Shown: positions 33,646 to 48,482, counted from the stretch's first letter. The stretch is 64,000 bases of DNA from Piscinibacter sp. (GCA_017983795.1 JAGOAS010000018.1:1-64000); one strand, 5' to 3'. Program-made: numbers and translations. Notes: a model not told the origin generated them from the sequence alone.

Positions 33646-35166
33646 ATGGGCGCGCCCGAAGCCTTCACCGCCACCACCGACGTGGGCCACTTCATCGCCG
33701 GACAGCGCGTTGCCGGCACGAGCGGCCGCCAGCAGCCGGTCTGGAACCCGACCACCGGCGCGGTGGCGCGCCAGGTGGCGCTGGCCAGCATCGACGAGGT
33801 GAACGCCGCGGTGGCCGCCGCGCGCGCCGCCTTCCCGGCCTGGGCCGATACGCCGCCGATCCGCCGCGCGCGCGTGATGCAGAAATTCCTCGAGCTGATG
33901 AACCTGCACCGCGACACGCTGGCCGCGATGATCACCGCCGAGCACGGCAAGGTGTTCACCGATGCGCAGGGCGAGGTGACGCGCGGCATCGACATCGTCG
34001 AGTTCGCCTGCGGCATCCCGCAGCTGCTCAAGGGCGACTACACCGACCAGGTCAGCACCGGCATCGACAACTGGACGCTGCGCCAGCCGCTCGGCGTAGT
34101 GGCCGGCATCACGCCTTTCAACTTCCCCTGCATGGTGCCGTGCTGGATGTTCCCGGTGGCCATCGCCTGCGGCAACGCCTTCATCCTCAAGCCCAGCGAG
34201 CGCGACCCTTCGGCCTCGCTGTTCATGGCCGAGCTGCTCAAGCAGGCGGGCCTGCCCGACGGTGTCTTCAACGTCGTGCAGGGCGACAAGCTGGCGGTGG
34301 ACACGCTGCTCACGCACCCCGACGTGAAGGCGCTCAGCTTCGTCGGCTCGACGCCGATCGCGCAGTACATCTACGAGACCGGCGCACACCACGGCAAGCG
34401 CGTGCAGGCGCTGGGCGGCGCGAAGAATCACATGGTGGTGATGCCCGACGCGGATCTCGAACAGGCCGTCGACGCGCTGATCGGCAGTGCCTACGGCTCG
34501 GCCGGCGAACGCTGCATGGCCATCAGCGTGGCGGTGCTGGTGGGCGACATCGGCGACAGGATCATCCCCAAGCTGGCCGAGCGCGCCCGCACGCTCAAGG
34601 TCAAGAACGGCATGGAGCTCGACGCCGAGATGGGCCCCATCGTCACGCGCGAAGCGAAGGAGCGCATCGAGGGCTACATCGCACTGGGCGAGAAGGAAGG
34701 CGCCAAGCTCGTGGTCGACGGCCGCGGCCTGAAGGTGCCCGGCCACGAGAACGGCTTCTTCACCGGCGGCACGCTGTTCGACCACGTGACGCCGGCCATG
34801 CGCATCTACAGGGAAGAGATCTTCGGCCCGGTGCTCGCCTGCGTGCGCGCCAAGGACTTCACCGAGGCCATCACGCTGGTCAACGAGCACGAGTTCGGCA
34901 ACGGCGTGGCCTGCTTCACCGGCGACGGCAACGTCGCGCGCGAGTTCGCGCGCCGCGTGCAGGCCGGCATGGTGGGCATCAACGTGCCCATCCCCGTGCC
35001 CATGGCCTGGCACGGCTTCGGCGGCTGGAAGAAGAGCCTGTTCGGCGACATGCATGCCTACGGCGAGGAAGGCGTGCGCTTCTACACCAAGCAGAAGAGC
35101 GTGATGCAGCGCTGGGCATCGTCTACGCCCAAGGGCGCCGAATTCGCGATGCCGACCGCGAAGTGA
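33646..35166 (+). CDS. mmsA: CoA-acylating methylmalonate-semialdehyde dehydrogenase
   Basis: The 506-residue aldehyde dehydrogenase has the MmsA-type features: [19 protein letters not shown], the NAD-site strand [15 protein letters not shown], the nucleophile Cys in [14 protein letters not shown] in place of the usual GQxC motif, and EEIFGPVLA. It converts methylmalonate semialdehyde (valine breakdown) or malonate semialdehyde to propionyl- or acetyl-CoA. A good ribosome site (AGGAGA) precedes the ATG. The long leader with a terminator upstream may be regulatory. Confidence 0.9.
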   Translation: MGAPEAFTATTDVGHFIAGQRVAGTSGRQQPVWNPTTGAVARQVALASIDEVNAAVAAARAAFPAWADTPPIRRARVMQKFLELMNLHRDTLAAMITAEHGKVFTDAQGEVTRGIDIVEFACGIPQLLKGDYTDQVSTGIDNWTLRQPLGVVAGITPFNFPCMVPCWMFPVAIACGNAFILKPSERDPSASLFMAELLKQAGLPDGVFNVVQGDKLAVDTLLTHPDVKALSFVGSTPIAQYIYETGAHHGKRVQALGGAKNHMVVMPDADLEQAVDALIGSAYGSAGERCMAISVAVLVGDIGDRIIPKLAERARTLKVKNGMELDAEMGPIVTREAKERIEGYIALGEKEGAKLVVDGRGLKVPGHENGFFTGGTLFDHVTPAMRIYREEIFGPVLACVRAKDFTEAITLVNEHEFGNGVACFTGDGNVAREFARRVQAGMVGINVPIPVPMAWHGFGGWKKSLFGDMHAYGEEGVRFYTKQKSVMQRWASSTPKGAEFAMPTAK

Positions 35167-35171
35167 TCACC

Positions 35172-35642
35172 ATGACCGCCTTCCCCGCGCCGCCGGCCCT
35201 GCTGCCGATGACGCAGATCCGCTGCGAGGTCGATGCGCTGGTGAGCCTGGGCGCCGCGCCCGCCGGCGAGCGGCGCTACGTGCCGCTGGGCAGCGGCACG
35301 GCGCGCGGGCCGGAGCTCAACGGCGTACTGGTGGCGGGCGGCGTGGACTGGCAGCTCGCGCGCGCCGACGGCGTGCTCGAGATCGCGGCGCACTACGTGA
35401 TCCGCACCGAGGACGGCGCCCTCGTCGAGGTGCGCAGCGAAGGCCTGCGCCACGGCCCGGCCGAGGTGATGCAGCGCCTCGCGCGCGGCGAGGCCGTGCC
35501 GCGCGAGGCCTACTTCTTCCGCACGCTGATGCGCTTCACCACCGGCGCGCCGTCATGGGCGCACCTCAACAAGGTGATGGCCGTCGCGGTGGGCCAGCGC
35601 GAAGCGCGCGCGGTGCTGCTCGACGTCTACCGCCTGGCCTGA
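35172..35642 (+). CDS. DUF3237 protein
   Basis: The 156-residue protein fits DUF3237 (UPF0311): IRCEVDALVSLGAAPAGERRYVPLGSG, LNGVLVAGGVDWQLARADG, HYVIRTEDGALVEVRSEG and FFRTLMRFTTGAP. These are small cytoplasmic beta-barrel proteins of unknown activity often found beside degradative genes. It starts 5 bases after mmsA and should be co-transcribed with it; a GTG 9 bases upstream is an alternative start. Confidence 0.8.
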   Translation: MTAFPAPPALLPMTQIRCEVDALVSLGAAPAGERRYVPLGSGTARGPELNGVLVAGGVDWQLARADGVLEIAAHYVIRTEDGALVEVRSEGLRHGPAEVMQRLARGEAVPREAYFFRTLMRFTTGAPSWAHLNKVMAVAVGQREARAVLLDVYRLA

Positions 35643-35646
35643 AGCC

Positions 35647-36480
35647 TCACAGCTTCTCGGTTTCGCCGCTCTTCGGCTGCCACTTCATCAGGCGCTGCTC
35701 GATGCGGCCCACGGCGGCATCGAGCGCCAGCGCGAAGGCCGTCAGCACCAGGATGCCGGCCATCACGGTGTTGATGTCGAAGGCGCCCTCGGCCTGCAGG
35801 ATCAGGTAGCCGACGCCGCGCGAGGAACCGAGGTACTCGCCCACCACCGCGCCGACGAAGGCCAGGCCCACGCTGGTGTGCAGCGAGCTGAACACCCAGC
35901 TCGTCGCGCTGGGCAGGTAGACGTGGCGCAGCAGCTGGCGCGGGCTCGCGCCCAGCATGCGGGCGTTGGCCAGCACCACCGGGCTGACCTCCTTCACGCC
36001 CTGGTAGACGTTGAAGAAGACGATGAAGAACACCAGCGTCACGCCCAGCGCCACCTTGCTGGCGATGCCCAGACCGAACCAGACCGCGAAGATGGGCGCG
36101 AGGATCACCCGCGGCATGCTGTTGGCCGCCTTGATGTAGGGGTCGAGAATGGCCGCGGCCATCGGGCTGAGCGCCAGCCACAGGCCGAATACCAGGCCGA
36201 GCGCGGTGCCGATGCCGAAGGCGAGCACGGTCTCGACCAGCGTCACCCACAGGTGCTGGTAGATGTCGGCGTTGCTGAAGAACCAGTCGCCCACGCGGCC
36301 GAAGATCACCAGCGGCTCGCCGAAGAAGAACGCGGCCTGGCGCTCGTTCTCGAAGACGAAGGGCGGAATCAGCCCCGGCTTGGTGAGCACGTGCCAGAGC
36401 CCGAACACGAGCACCAGCACGGCGAGCTGCCACAGCCGCAGGTTGCCCGGGCGGGGTTTGATCAGGTTCCAGAATTTCAT
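35647..36480 (-). CDS. ABC transporter permease, NitT/TauT type
   Basis: The 277-residue inner-membrane protein has about six helices and the ABC permease EAA-type loop (ANARMLGASPRQLLRHVYLPSA region, glycine in the expected place). It belongs with the ATPase and binding protein encoded upstream on the same strand. The transporter type imports nitrate, sulfonates, thiamine precursors or aromatic compounds; the substrate here cannot be told from sequence. The gene overlaps the ATPase stop by 4 bases. Confidence 0.88.
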   Translation of the reverse strand: MKFWNLIKPRPGNLRLWQLAVLVLVFGLWHVLTKPGLIPPFVFENERQAAFFFGEPLVIFGRVGDWFFSNADIYQHLWVTLVETVLAFGIGTALGLVFGLWLALSPMAAAILDPYIKAANSMPRVILAPIFAVWFGLGIASKVALGVTLVFFIVFFNVYQGVKEVSPVVLANARMLGASPRQLLRHVYLPSATSWVFSSLHTSVGLAFVGAVVGEYLGSSRGVGYLILQAEGAFDINTVMAGILVLTAFALALDAAVGRIEQRLMKWQPKSGETEKL

Positions 36481-37361
36481 GCGGCAAGCTGCTGCTGGTA
36501 GCCCTTCAACACCTCGTCGCGCAGCACGCCCCAGATGGCCTGGTGCAGCTCGACGAAGCGCGGCGTCGCGCGCACCTCGGCGACGTCGCGCGGGCGTTCG
36601 AGGTCGACCTTGAACTCGCCGATCGGCCGCGAGGCCGGCCCGGCGGAGAGCACCACCACGCGGTCGCTCATCGCGATGGCCTCGTCGAGATCGTGGGTGA
36701 TGAAGAGCACCGCCTTCCGTCCTTGACGACCCCCGCTCGCTTCGCTCGCACCCCCCGAGGGGGTCGGCGACAAGCTTGGGGCGGCCCGGCGCTTGTCGCC
36801 GTCGCCTGCCCACAGCGCCAGCACCTCGTTCTCCATCAGCTGGCGGGTCTGGATGTCGAGCGCCGAGAAGGGTTCGTCCATCAGGATGATGTCGGGGTCC
36901 AGCGCCAGCGTCTGCGCCAGCGAGGTGCGCTTGCGCATGCCGCCGCTCAACTGGTGCGGGTAGCGCTCGCCGAAGGCCCCCAGGCCGACGCGCTTGAGCC
37001 ACTCCATCGCACGCTCGCGCGCGTCGGGCACGCCGCGGAACTCCAGGCCGGCCATCACGTTGGCCAGCGCGGTGCGCCAGGGCATCAGGCTCTCGGCCTG
37101 GAACATGTAGCCCGCACGTGCGTTGATGCCCGAAAGCGGCGCGCCGAACACCTCGACCGTGCCGCTGCTGGGTTCGAGCAGCCCGGCCGCGACGTTGAGC
37201 AGCGTGCTCTTGCCGCAGCCGGTGGGGCCGACCACGCTGACGAATTCGCCGGCGCCGACGGTCAGCGTGACGTCGCGCACCGCGGTGTAGCGCTGCGCCG
37301 CATCGTGGCGGTCGACGAAGGTGCAGCTGACGCCGCTCAGCGACAGGGCCGGCGCACTCAT
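36477..37361 (-). CDS. ABC transporter ATPase, NitT/TauT type, with an in-frame repeat insertion
   Basis: The 294-residue ATPase has Walker A GPTGCGKSTLL, Q-loop FQAESLMPWRT, signature LSGGMRKRTSLAQ, Walker B IILMDEPFSALD and H-loop FITHDLDEA. Between the D-loop and the H-loop, where relatives have a few residues, about 27 extra residues rich in Ser, Ala, Gly and Pro (GDGDKRRAAPSLSPTPSGGA region) are encoded by a dispersed repeat element (36729-36800). The frame stays open, so the enzyme may still work with a surface loop. Confidence 0.88.
   Translation of the reverse strand: MSAPALSLSGVSCTFVDRHDAAQRYTAVRDVTLTVGAGEFVSVVGPTGCGKSTLLNVAAGLLEPSSGTVEVFGAPLSGINARAGYMFQAESLMPWRTALANVMAGLEFRGVPDARERAMEWLKRVGLGAFGERYPHQLSGGMRKRTSLAQTLALDPDIILMDEPFSALDIQTRQLMENEVLALWAGDGDKRRAAPSLSPTPSGGASEASGGRQGRKAVLFITHDLDEAIAMSDRVVVLSAGPASRPIGEFKVDLERPRDVAEVRATPRFVELHQAIWGVLRDEVLKGYQQQLAA
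36729..36800 (-). repeat. Dispersed GC-rich hairpin element, copy A, inside the ABC ATPase gene
   Basis: It contains CCCCCC-GA-GGGGG and the 19-base block GCTTGGGGCGGCCCGGCGC (36774-36792), identical to 48588-48606. The block is embedded between inverted arms GGCGACAAG/CTTGTCGCC. In copy B the arms are different in sequence (GTCCGG/CCGGAC) but still pair, so the hairpin rather than the arm sequence is conserved. Confidence 0.75.
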
Positions 37362-38383
37362 CCCTTCGGGTACTTCGTATTGGCCTTGCGCACGAACTCG
37401 TTGGTATACGCCGCGGCCAGGTCGAACTTGGTGTCCTTCAGCGCCGGGTCGATGCTCTGCAGGGCGCGCACCGCCGTGGCCGCGCCGGCCTCGGGGAACA
37501 GGCCGTCGGGCGAGAGCGCGCCCTTGGCGGCCATGAAGGCGTCGATGTAGACGGCACGGTCGCCGAGCAGGTAGTTCTCGGGCACGGCCTTGATGATCTC
37601 GCCGGCGCCGGCGCCCTGGATCCACTTGTCGGCGCGCACCAGCGCATTGGCCAGCGCCTGCACGGTGGCCGGGTGCTTGTCGATGAAGCTCTGCGGCGCA
37701 TACAGGCAGGCCGCCGGCATGGGCCCGCCGAAGACCTTGTCGGCCTCGGCGACGATGCGCGTGTCGGAGATGATCTTCAGGTCGCCCGAGCGCTGCAGCA
37801 GCGTGATCACCGGGTCGAGGTTGCTGATCGCGTCGATCTGGCCGGCGCGCATCGCCGCCACCGCGCCGTTGCCCGCGCCGACGCCGACGATCGACACTTC
37901 GCTCGGCTTGATGCCCGCCTTGGCGAGCACGAAGTTCGCCATCACGTTGGTGGACGAGCCCGGCGCCGTCACGCCGATCTTCTTGCCCTTCAGGTCGGCC
38001 AGCGATTTGAAGTTGGGCATGGTCTTCGGGTTGATGCCCAGCACGATCTGCGGCGCGCGCCCCTGCAGCACGAAGGCACGCAGCGCCTGGCCCTTGCTCT
38101 GCATGTTGAGCGTGTGCTCGAAGGCGCCCGAGACCACGTCGGCGCTGCCGCCGACCACGGCGCGCAGCGCCTGCGAGCCACCGGCGAAATCGGCGATGGT
38201 GACGTCCAGGCCCTCGGCCTTGAAGAAGCCCTGCGTCTCGGCGATGGTCAGCGGCAGGTAGTACAGCAGGTTCTTGCCGCCCACCGCGATGGTGAGCTTG
38301 GGTTTCTCGAGGGCCTGCGCGCGCACGAAGGCGGGCGCGGCGAGTGCGGTGGTGGCGGCGATCAGCAGGGTGCGGCGTTGCAT
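37358..38383 (-). CDS. ABC transporter substrate-binding protein, NitT/TauT type
   Basis: The 341-residue periplasmic protein has a signal peptide with a twin-Arg-like start (MQRRTLLIAATTALAAPAFVRA), then a two-lobed SsuA/TauA-type fold: IAVGGKNLLYYLPLTIAETQG, the FAGGSQALRAVVGGSADV segment and DLKGKKIGVTAPGSSTNV. First gene of the three-gene leftward transporter operon; its stop overlaps the ATPase start by 4 bases. Substrate unknown; an aromatic or sulfonate ligand is possible. Confidence 0.88.
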   Translation of the reverse strand: MQRRTLLIAATTALAAPAFVRAQALEKPKLTIAVGGKNLLYYLPLTIAETQGFFKAEGLDVTIADFAGGSQALRAVVGGSADVVSGAFEHTLNMQSKGQALRAFVLQGRAPQIVLGINPKTMPNFKSLADLKGKKIGVTAPGSSTNVMANFVLAKAGIKPSEVSIVGVGAGNGAVAAMRAGQIDAISNLDPVITLLQRSGDLKIISDTRIVAEADKVFGGPMPAACLYAPQSFIDKHPATVQALANALVRADKWIQGAGAGEIIKAVPENYLLGDRAVYIDAFMAAKGALSPDGLFPEAGAATAVRALQSIDPALKDTKFDLAAAYTNEFVRKANTKYPKG

Positions 38384-38482
38384 GGCGGCAGTTGTGGTGC
38401 GGATGGCGAAGTGGCGCCGATTCTGGCGCGCCGCTTCGAGCCGCGCACCCGGGCAAGGCCCGACTCCGTAGAATGATTTTCG

Positions 38483-39820
38483 ATGAAGCCCGCCCTGGCC
38501 GCCGCCCTGAGCACCATGGCCATCGCGGCCGCGATGGCATCGCCCGCCCCCCCGCCACCCGCCGCCGAGCCCGCCGACGCGGCCGGCAACGCCGGCACCA
38601 CGCTCTCGCTGTCGGCCCGCAAGGTCTACGAGCAGGCGCGTTCGCAGCTGGTGCAGATCCGCACCGTGCTCAAGGGCCGCGCCAGCCAGACCTCGGTGGG
38701 CTCGGGCTTCTTCGTCACGCCCGAAGGCCACCTCGTCACCAACTTCCACGTCGTCAGCCAGGCGGCGCTCAAGCCCGAGCGCCACGACCTCGTCTACGTC
38801 ACGGCCGACGGCCGCGAGGCGCCGGTCACCATCCTGGCCATCGACGTGCGCCACGACCTCGCGCTGCTCAAGGCGGGAGACGCCGGCACGCGCCGCTTCG
38901 ACGCGCTGGCGCTGCGCCCGGCCGGCCGCGCGCTGGCCCAGGGCGAGCGCATCTACTCGCTGGGCAACCCGCTGGACGTGGGCTTCGCGGTGATGGAGGG
39001 CAACTACAACGGCCTGGTCAAGCGCAGCTTCTACCCGCAGATCTTCTTCGGCGGCGCGCTCAGCGGCGGCATGAGCGGCGGCCCGGCGCTCGACCAGGAC
39101 GGCCAGGTGATCGGCGTGAACGTCGCGCGGCGCGTCGACGGCGAGCAGGTCAGCTTCCTCGTGCCCTCGGCCTTCGTCGCCGCGCTGCTGGCGCGCGCGA
39201 AAGACGGCGCGCCGCTGAAGACGCCCGCGCATGCCGAGGTGGCGGCGCAGCTGCAGGCGCACCAGGCCGAACTGACCGAGCGCTTCATCGCGCAGGGCTG
39301 GAAGCCCGACACCCACCCGCGCTACCGCGTGCCGGTGCCGCGCGAAGGCTTCATGCGCTGCTGGGGCGGCAGCGAAGTCTCGCGCACCGGCGGGCTCGAC
39401 ATGGAGCGCTCCGACTGCGTGATGGACACGCACATCTTCGCCGGCGAGTTCAACACCGGCACGATCTCGGTGCGCCACGAGAGCTACGACGGCAGCAAGC
39501 TGGGCGCTCTGCGCTTCGCGGCGCAGAACGGCCAGAGCTTCCGCAACGAGTCGTTCACGCGGCTGCGCGCCGACCTGCAGACGCGCCCGCAGTGCCACGA
39601 GGATTTTCTCGACCGCGACGGCCTCACGCTGCGCGCCGTGGCCTGCCTGCGCGCCTACAAGAAGCTGCCGGGGCTGTACGACCTCTCGGTGCTGGTGGCC
39701 ACGCTCGACCAGCCGGCCTCCGGCGTGCAGGGCCGCTTCGACGTGCAGGGCGTGAGCTTCGACAACGCGCAGCGCCTCGCGCGCCATTACCTGCAAGCCT
39801 ACGCGAGGGTGGCCCGATGA
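38483..39820 (+). CDS. Secreted trypsin-like (S1C) serine protease
   Basis: The 445-residue protein has a signal peptide (cleavage near AMASP-AP) and a chymotrypsin-fold domain with an intact triad: His89 in LVTNFHVVS, Asp125 in DVRHDLALL and Ser198 in GGMSGGPAL. No PDZ domain follows; instead there is a cysteine-containing C-terminal domain (about 235-445; RCWGGSEV, SDCVMD, PQCHED, VACLRAYK) that I do not recognise. It is coupled by a 4-base overlap to an FHA membrane protein. A TAGAAT box at 38469-38474 only 8 bases before the ATG hints at a leaderless or nearly leaderless message. Confidence 0.85.
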   Translation: MKPALAAALSTMAIAAAMASPAPPPPAAEPADAAGNAGTTLSLSARKVYEQARSQLVQIRTVLKGRASQTSVGSGFFVTPEGHLVTNFHVVSQAALKPERHDLVYVTADGREAPVTILAIDVRHDLALLKAGDAGTRRFDALALRPAGRALAQGERIYSLGNPLDVGFAVMEGNYNGLVKRSFYPQIFFGGALSGGMSGGPALDQDGQVIGVNVARRVDGEQVSFLVPSAFVAALLARAKDGAPLKTPAHAEVAAQLQAHQAELTERFIAQGWKPDTHPRYRVPVPREGFMRCWGGSEVSRTGGLDMERSDCVMDTHIFAGEFNTGTISVRHESYDGSKLGALRFAAQNGQSFRNESFTRLRADLQTRPQCHEDFLDRDGLTLRAVACLRAYKKLPGLYDLSVLVATLDQPASGVQGRFDVQGVSFDNAQRLARHYLQAYARVAR

Positions 39821-40824
39821 GCGAGAGCGCCGCCCTGGCCATCGTCGAAGTGCTCGACCGCGACGGCCAGGTGCGCCACTCGCAGCGCGTGCTGGCCTGG
39901 CCGCTGCGCATCGGCCGCGCGCTCGACAACGAGCTCTCGCTGGGCGACGTGCACGTCGCGCCGCACCACTGCGTGATCGACGTCGACGCCGAGGGCCTGG
40001 TGCTGCAGGCCCTGCAGACCGCCAACGGCGTGCAGCTCGGTGCGCGCGAACTGCACGCCGGCGAGCGCGCGAGCCTGCCCGACGACGGCCAGGCCGTCGA
40101 GCTGCTGGCCGGCCGCACGCGGCTGCGCCTGCGCCGCCCCGGCGACTCGCTCGCGCCCGAAGTGCCGCTGCCCGCCTCGGCCACGCGGCTGCGCCGCAGC
40201 GCACCCACGCTGCTGGCCGGCGCCGGCCTGGCGCTCGCGCTCGCCTTCGAGACCTGGCTGCACAGCGACCCCGAGGTCTTCGCGCGCTCACTCGGCAGCG
40301 CCGCGCTGGCGATGGTGATGGGCGCCGCGGTCTGGATCGCGCTGTGGTCGCTGCTGTCCAAGCTCTTCACGCGCCAGACGCATGCCGGCTGGCACCTCAA
40401 GGTATTCCTGTTCTCCTCGCTGGCCTGGATGGCGGCGAGCGCGCTGCCGGGCTTGATCGCCTTCGCGCTGTCCTGGCCCTGGGTGTCGGACTTCGGCTTC
40501 GTCGCCGGCTATGCGATCGCCGCCGCGGCGCTGTACTTCCACCTGCTCGCCGTCGAGCCGGCGCGGCCGCGGCTGATGCGCGGCGTGGCACTCGCCGCCT
40601 TCGTGCTCGGCACCGGGCTGACGCTGTGGAACCAGCAGCAGCGCAACGAGCGCCTCGGCAGCGACCTCTACCTCAGCAGCTTCCAGCCGCCCGCGCTGAT
40701 CCTGGCGCGGCCGGTGCCGGCCGAGCGTTTCGTCGACGGCCTGGCGACGCTGCGGCCGCTGCTGGACAAGAAGGCCAAGGAGGAACCTTCGGCCGAGAAC
40801 GGAGCAGGTAGCGATGAAGAGTGA
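39817..40824 (+). CDS. FHA-domain membrane protein
   Basis: The 335-residue protein begins with a forkhead-associated domain (about residues 8-108: WPLRIGRALDNELSLGD with the Gly-Arg pair, VHVAPHHCVIDV and the TANGVQLG loop), which recognises phosphothreonine. About five hydrophobic helices follow between residues 125 and 275, and a short charged tail ends the chain. Its translation is coupled to the upstream protease, so it probably anchors or signals for that enzyme. An FHA plus protease pair without a kinase nearby is unusual. Confidence 0.8.
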   Translation: MSESAALAIVEVLDRDGQVRHSQRVLAWPLRIGRALDNELSLGDVHVAPHHCVIDVDAEGLVLQALQTANGVQLGARELHAGERASLPDDGQAVELLAGRTRLRLRRPGDSLAPEVPLPASATRLRRSAPTLLAGAGLALALAFETWLHSDPEVFARSLGSAALAMVMGAAVWIALWSLLSKLFTRQTHAGWHLKVFLFSSLAWMAASALPGLIAFALSWPWVSDFGFVAGYAIAAAALYFHLLAVEPARPRLMRGVALAAFVLGTGLTLWNQQQRNERLGSDLYLSSFQPPALILARPVPAERFVDGLATLRPLLDKKAKEEPSAENGAGSDEE

Positions 40825-41575
40825 AGCGCCCACGGGCACGGTGATCGTCACCGGCGGCAGCCGCGGCATCGGCGCCGCCGCCTGCCGCGCGCTGGCCGAG
40901 CGCGGCCATGCGGTCGCCATCAACTACACGCGCGATGCCGGCGCGGCCGAGGCGCTGGCGAACGAGCTCCGCGCGCGCGGCGCAAAGGCGCTGGCGGTGC
41001 AGGCCGACGTCGCCGATGCGGCGCAGGTGGCAGCGCTGTTCGCACGCGTCGACCGCGAGCTGCCGCCGCTCGCCGGCCTGGTCAACAACGCCGGCGTGGT
41101 CGACATGCCGGCGCGCGTCGACGAGATGGACGCGGCGCGCCTGCAGCGCATGTTCGCCATCAACGTCTTCGGCAGCTTCCACTGCGCGCGCGAAGCGGTG
41201 CGGCGGATGTCCACCAAACACGGCGGGCGCGGCGGCGCGATCGTCAACGTCAGCTCGGCGGCGGCGCGGCTGGGCTCGCCGGGGCAGTATGTCGACTACG
41301 CCGCCGCCAAGGGCGCGATCGACACCTTCACCATCGGCCTGGCCAGGGAAGTGGCCACCGAGGGCGTGCGCGTCAACGCGATCCGCCCCGGCATCATCGA
41401 GACCGACATCCACGCCTCCGGCGGCCTGCCCGAGCGCGCGAAGCAGATGGCGCCCATGGTGCCCATGCAGCGCGCCGGCAGCGCGGACGAAGTGGCGCAG
41501 GCGATCGTCTGGCTGCTGTCGGACGCGGCCAGCTACACCACCGGCGCGATCCTCGACGTGAGCGGCGGGCGCTGA
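40814..41575 (+). CDS. SDR-family oxidoreductase
   Basis: The 253-residue short-chain dehydrogenase has the NADP-site glycines TGGSRGIGAAACRAL with a following basic/Thr context (NYTRD) that favours NADPH, the NNAG motif, the catalytic Ser in IVNVSSAAARLGSP and the YDYAAAKGA Tyr-Lys pair (YVDYAAAKGAID). Ending RPGIIETDIHASGG. The substrate is unknown. It overlaps the FHA gene by 11 bases. Confidence 0.9.
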   Translation: MKSEAPTGTVIVTGGSRGIGAAACRALAERGHAVAINYTRDAGAAEALANELRARGAKALAVQADVADAAQVAALFARVDRELPPLAGLVNNAGVVDMPARVDEMDAARLQRMFAINVFGSFHCAREAVRRMSTKHGGRGGAIVNVSSAAARLGSPGQYVDYAAAKGAIDTFTIGLAREVATEGVRVNAIRPGIIETDIHASGGLPERAKQMAPMVPMQRAGSADEVAQAIVWLLSDAASYTTGAILDVSGGR

Positions 41576-41648
41576 ACGCGCCCAGGCGGAAGAAACGGGG
41601 CACGGCGCACGTAAGCCACAGGCCATCCATGGCCTACGAGGAGACACG

Positions 41649-42284
41649 ATGCACCGACTTCCCCGCCTCTGCGCACTCGCCGTACTGCTGGCCGGCTGCG
41701 CCAGCGCGCCGTCCAACCCGATGAGCTTCTTCGTCACCAGCACCGGCAGCGGCAAGGGCGCCGACCTGGGCGGCCTGGCCGGCGCCGACGCGCATTGCGA
41801 GAAGCTCGCCGCCAGCGTGGGCGCCGGCGGCAAGGGCTGGCGCGCCTACCTGAGCACCACCGGCGCAACGGGCGTGAACGCGCGCGACCGCATCGGCAGC
41901 GGGCCGTGGGTGAACGCCAAGGGCGTGCTCATCGCCAGCGACGTCGCCTCGCTGCACGGCAACAACAAGCTGAGCAAGCAGACCGCGCTGACCGAGAAGG
42001 GCGAAGTCATCAACGGCCGCGGCGACACGCCCAACACGCACGACATGCTGACCGGCTCCACGCCGGACGGCCGCGCGGTGGCCGATGCCGGCGACAGCAC
42101 CTGCGGCAACTGGACCCGAAGCGGCGAAGGCTCGGCCTGGGTCGGCCACCACGACCGCATCGGCCTGCGCGACGACGACGCCTCGCGCTCCTGGAACGCC
42201 TCGCACCCCTCGCGCGGCTGCAGCCAGGACGCGCTCAAGGCGACCGGCGGCAGCGGCCTGTTCTACTGCTTCGCGACGCGCTGA
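41649..42284 (+). CDS. Lectin-like (DUF1554-type) secreted lipoprotein
   Basis: The 211-residue protein has a lipobox LLAGCAS (Cys near residue 18) and a single domain beginning MSFFVTSTGSGKGADLGGLAGADAHC with RAYLSTTGATGVNARDRIG, TGSTPDGRAV, CGNWT and LFYCFATR. The spaced cysteines and WT/LFYC endings recall C-type-lectin-like collagen-XV/endostatin folds annotated as DUF1554. A surface role is likely; ligand unknown. It converges with the M15 peptidase gene 13 bases away. Confidence 0.75.
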   Translation: MHRLPRLCALAVLLAGCASAPSNPMSFFVTSTGSGKGADLGGLAGADAHCEKLAASVGAGGKGWRAYLSTTGATGVNARDRIGSGPWVNAKGVLIASDVASLHGNNKLSKQTALTEKGEVINGRGDTPNTHDMLTGSTPDGRAVADAGDSTCGNWTRSGEGSAWVGHHDRIGLRDDDASRSWNASHPSRGCSQDALKATGGSGLFYCFATR

Positions 42285-42297
42285 GCCGCGCGCCGGC

Positions 42298-42873
42298 TCA
42301 GGCCTCGTTGGGGCGCAAGCCGTCGACGTAGACGAGCCGCCCGCTCGCCGCATCGACCACATAGCTCAGCACCTGGCGCCGGTTGCGGCCGGCGCCGGGC
42401 GGCAGCAGCGAGACGTGCACCCAGCCCGAGTTCGGGCCTTTGCGCGGGTCGTAGCACTCGCAGATGATCTGGTCGAAGTCGGCCAGCGTGGAGCTGGCCC
42501 AGCGTGCCAGCTCCAGCGTCGGCTTGGCGACGATCTCGACGTCGCAGGCACGGCCTTCGGTGTGCTGGCTGGTCGAGATCCAGCTCGAGGGCTTGCCCTT
42601 GAGCGAACGCTCCAGCGCCTGCGAACGGAACACGCTGTTGGGCGTGAAGCCGCCGAAGGCCTCGCGCATCGGATCGAGCACCTGGCGCGCCAGATGCACC
42701 GCGCTGCGCAGCACCTTGTCGTCGGGGATGCGGTTGGCGATGCGCTGGCGATCGGCGGTTTCGCTGACCGTCAGCTCGTAGAGCAGGAAGTACTTCGCGA
42801 TGCGGTCCTGCGGATCGAGCTCGGCGATGCGCAGCTGCGCGAGCGGCGTGCTGGAAAGGTCCCGGCCGGCCAT
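42298..42873 (-). CDS. M15-family zinc peptidase (D-Ala-D-Ala carboxypeptidase-like)
   Basis: The 191-residue protein has the M15 zinc site: His104 and Asp111 in SQHTEGRACDVEI and His153 in SGWVHVSL, preceded by the substrate arginine region SVFRSQALER. Such domains cleave peptidoglycan cross-links and are usual in phage endolysins and vancomycin-resistance enzymes. No signal peptide is seen and no other phage gene is nearby. The gene follows the giant CHAT protein gene by 17 bases on the same strand, so it is probably part of the same system. Confidence 0.8.
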   Translation of the reverse strand: MAGRDLSSTPLAQLRIAELDPQDRIAKYFLLYELTVSETADRQRIANRIPDDKVLRSAVHLARQVLDPMREAFGGFTPNSVFRSQALERSLKGKPSSWISTSQHTEGRACDVEIVAKPTLELARWASSTLADFDQIICECYDPRKGPNSGWVHVSLLPPGAGRNRRQVLSYVVDAASGRLVYVDGLRPNEA

Positions 42874-42890
42874 GGTCGATCTCCCTCGGG

Positions 42891-48482
<5,592 letters not shown>

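Noticed and set aside
41560-41590. Terminator after the SDR gene (GGGCGC/GCGCCC)
   Set aside because: The hairpin spans the stop codon and has no T-run.
42298-42873. Prophage endolysin remnant
   Set aside because: No holin, tail, integrase or att repeat is present; the gene is packed against the CHAT gene on the same strand.
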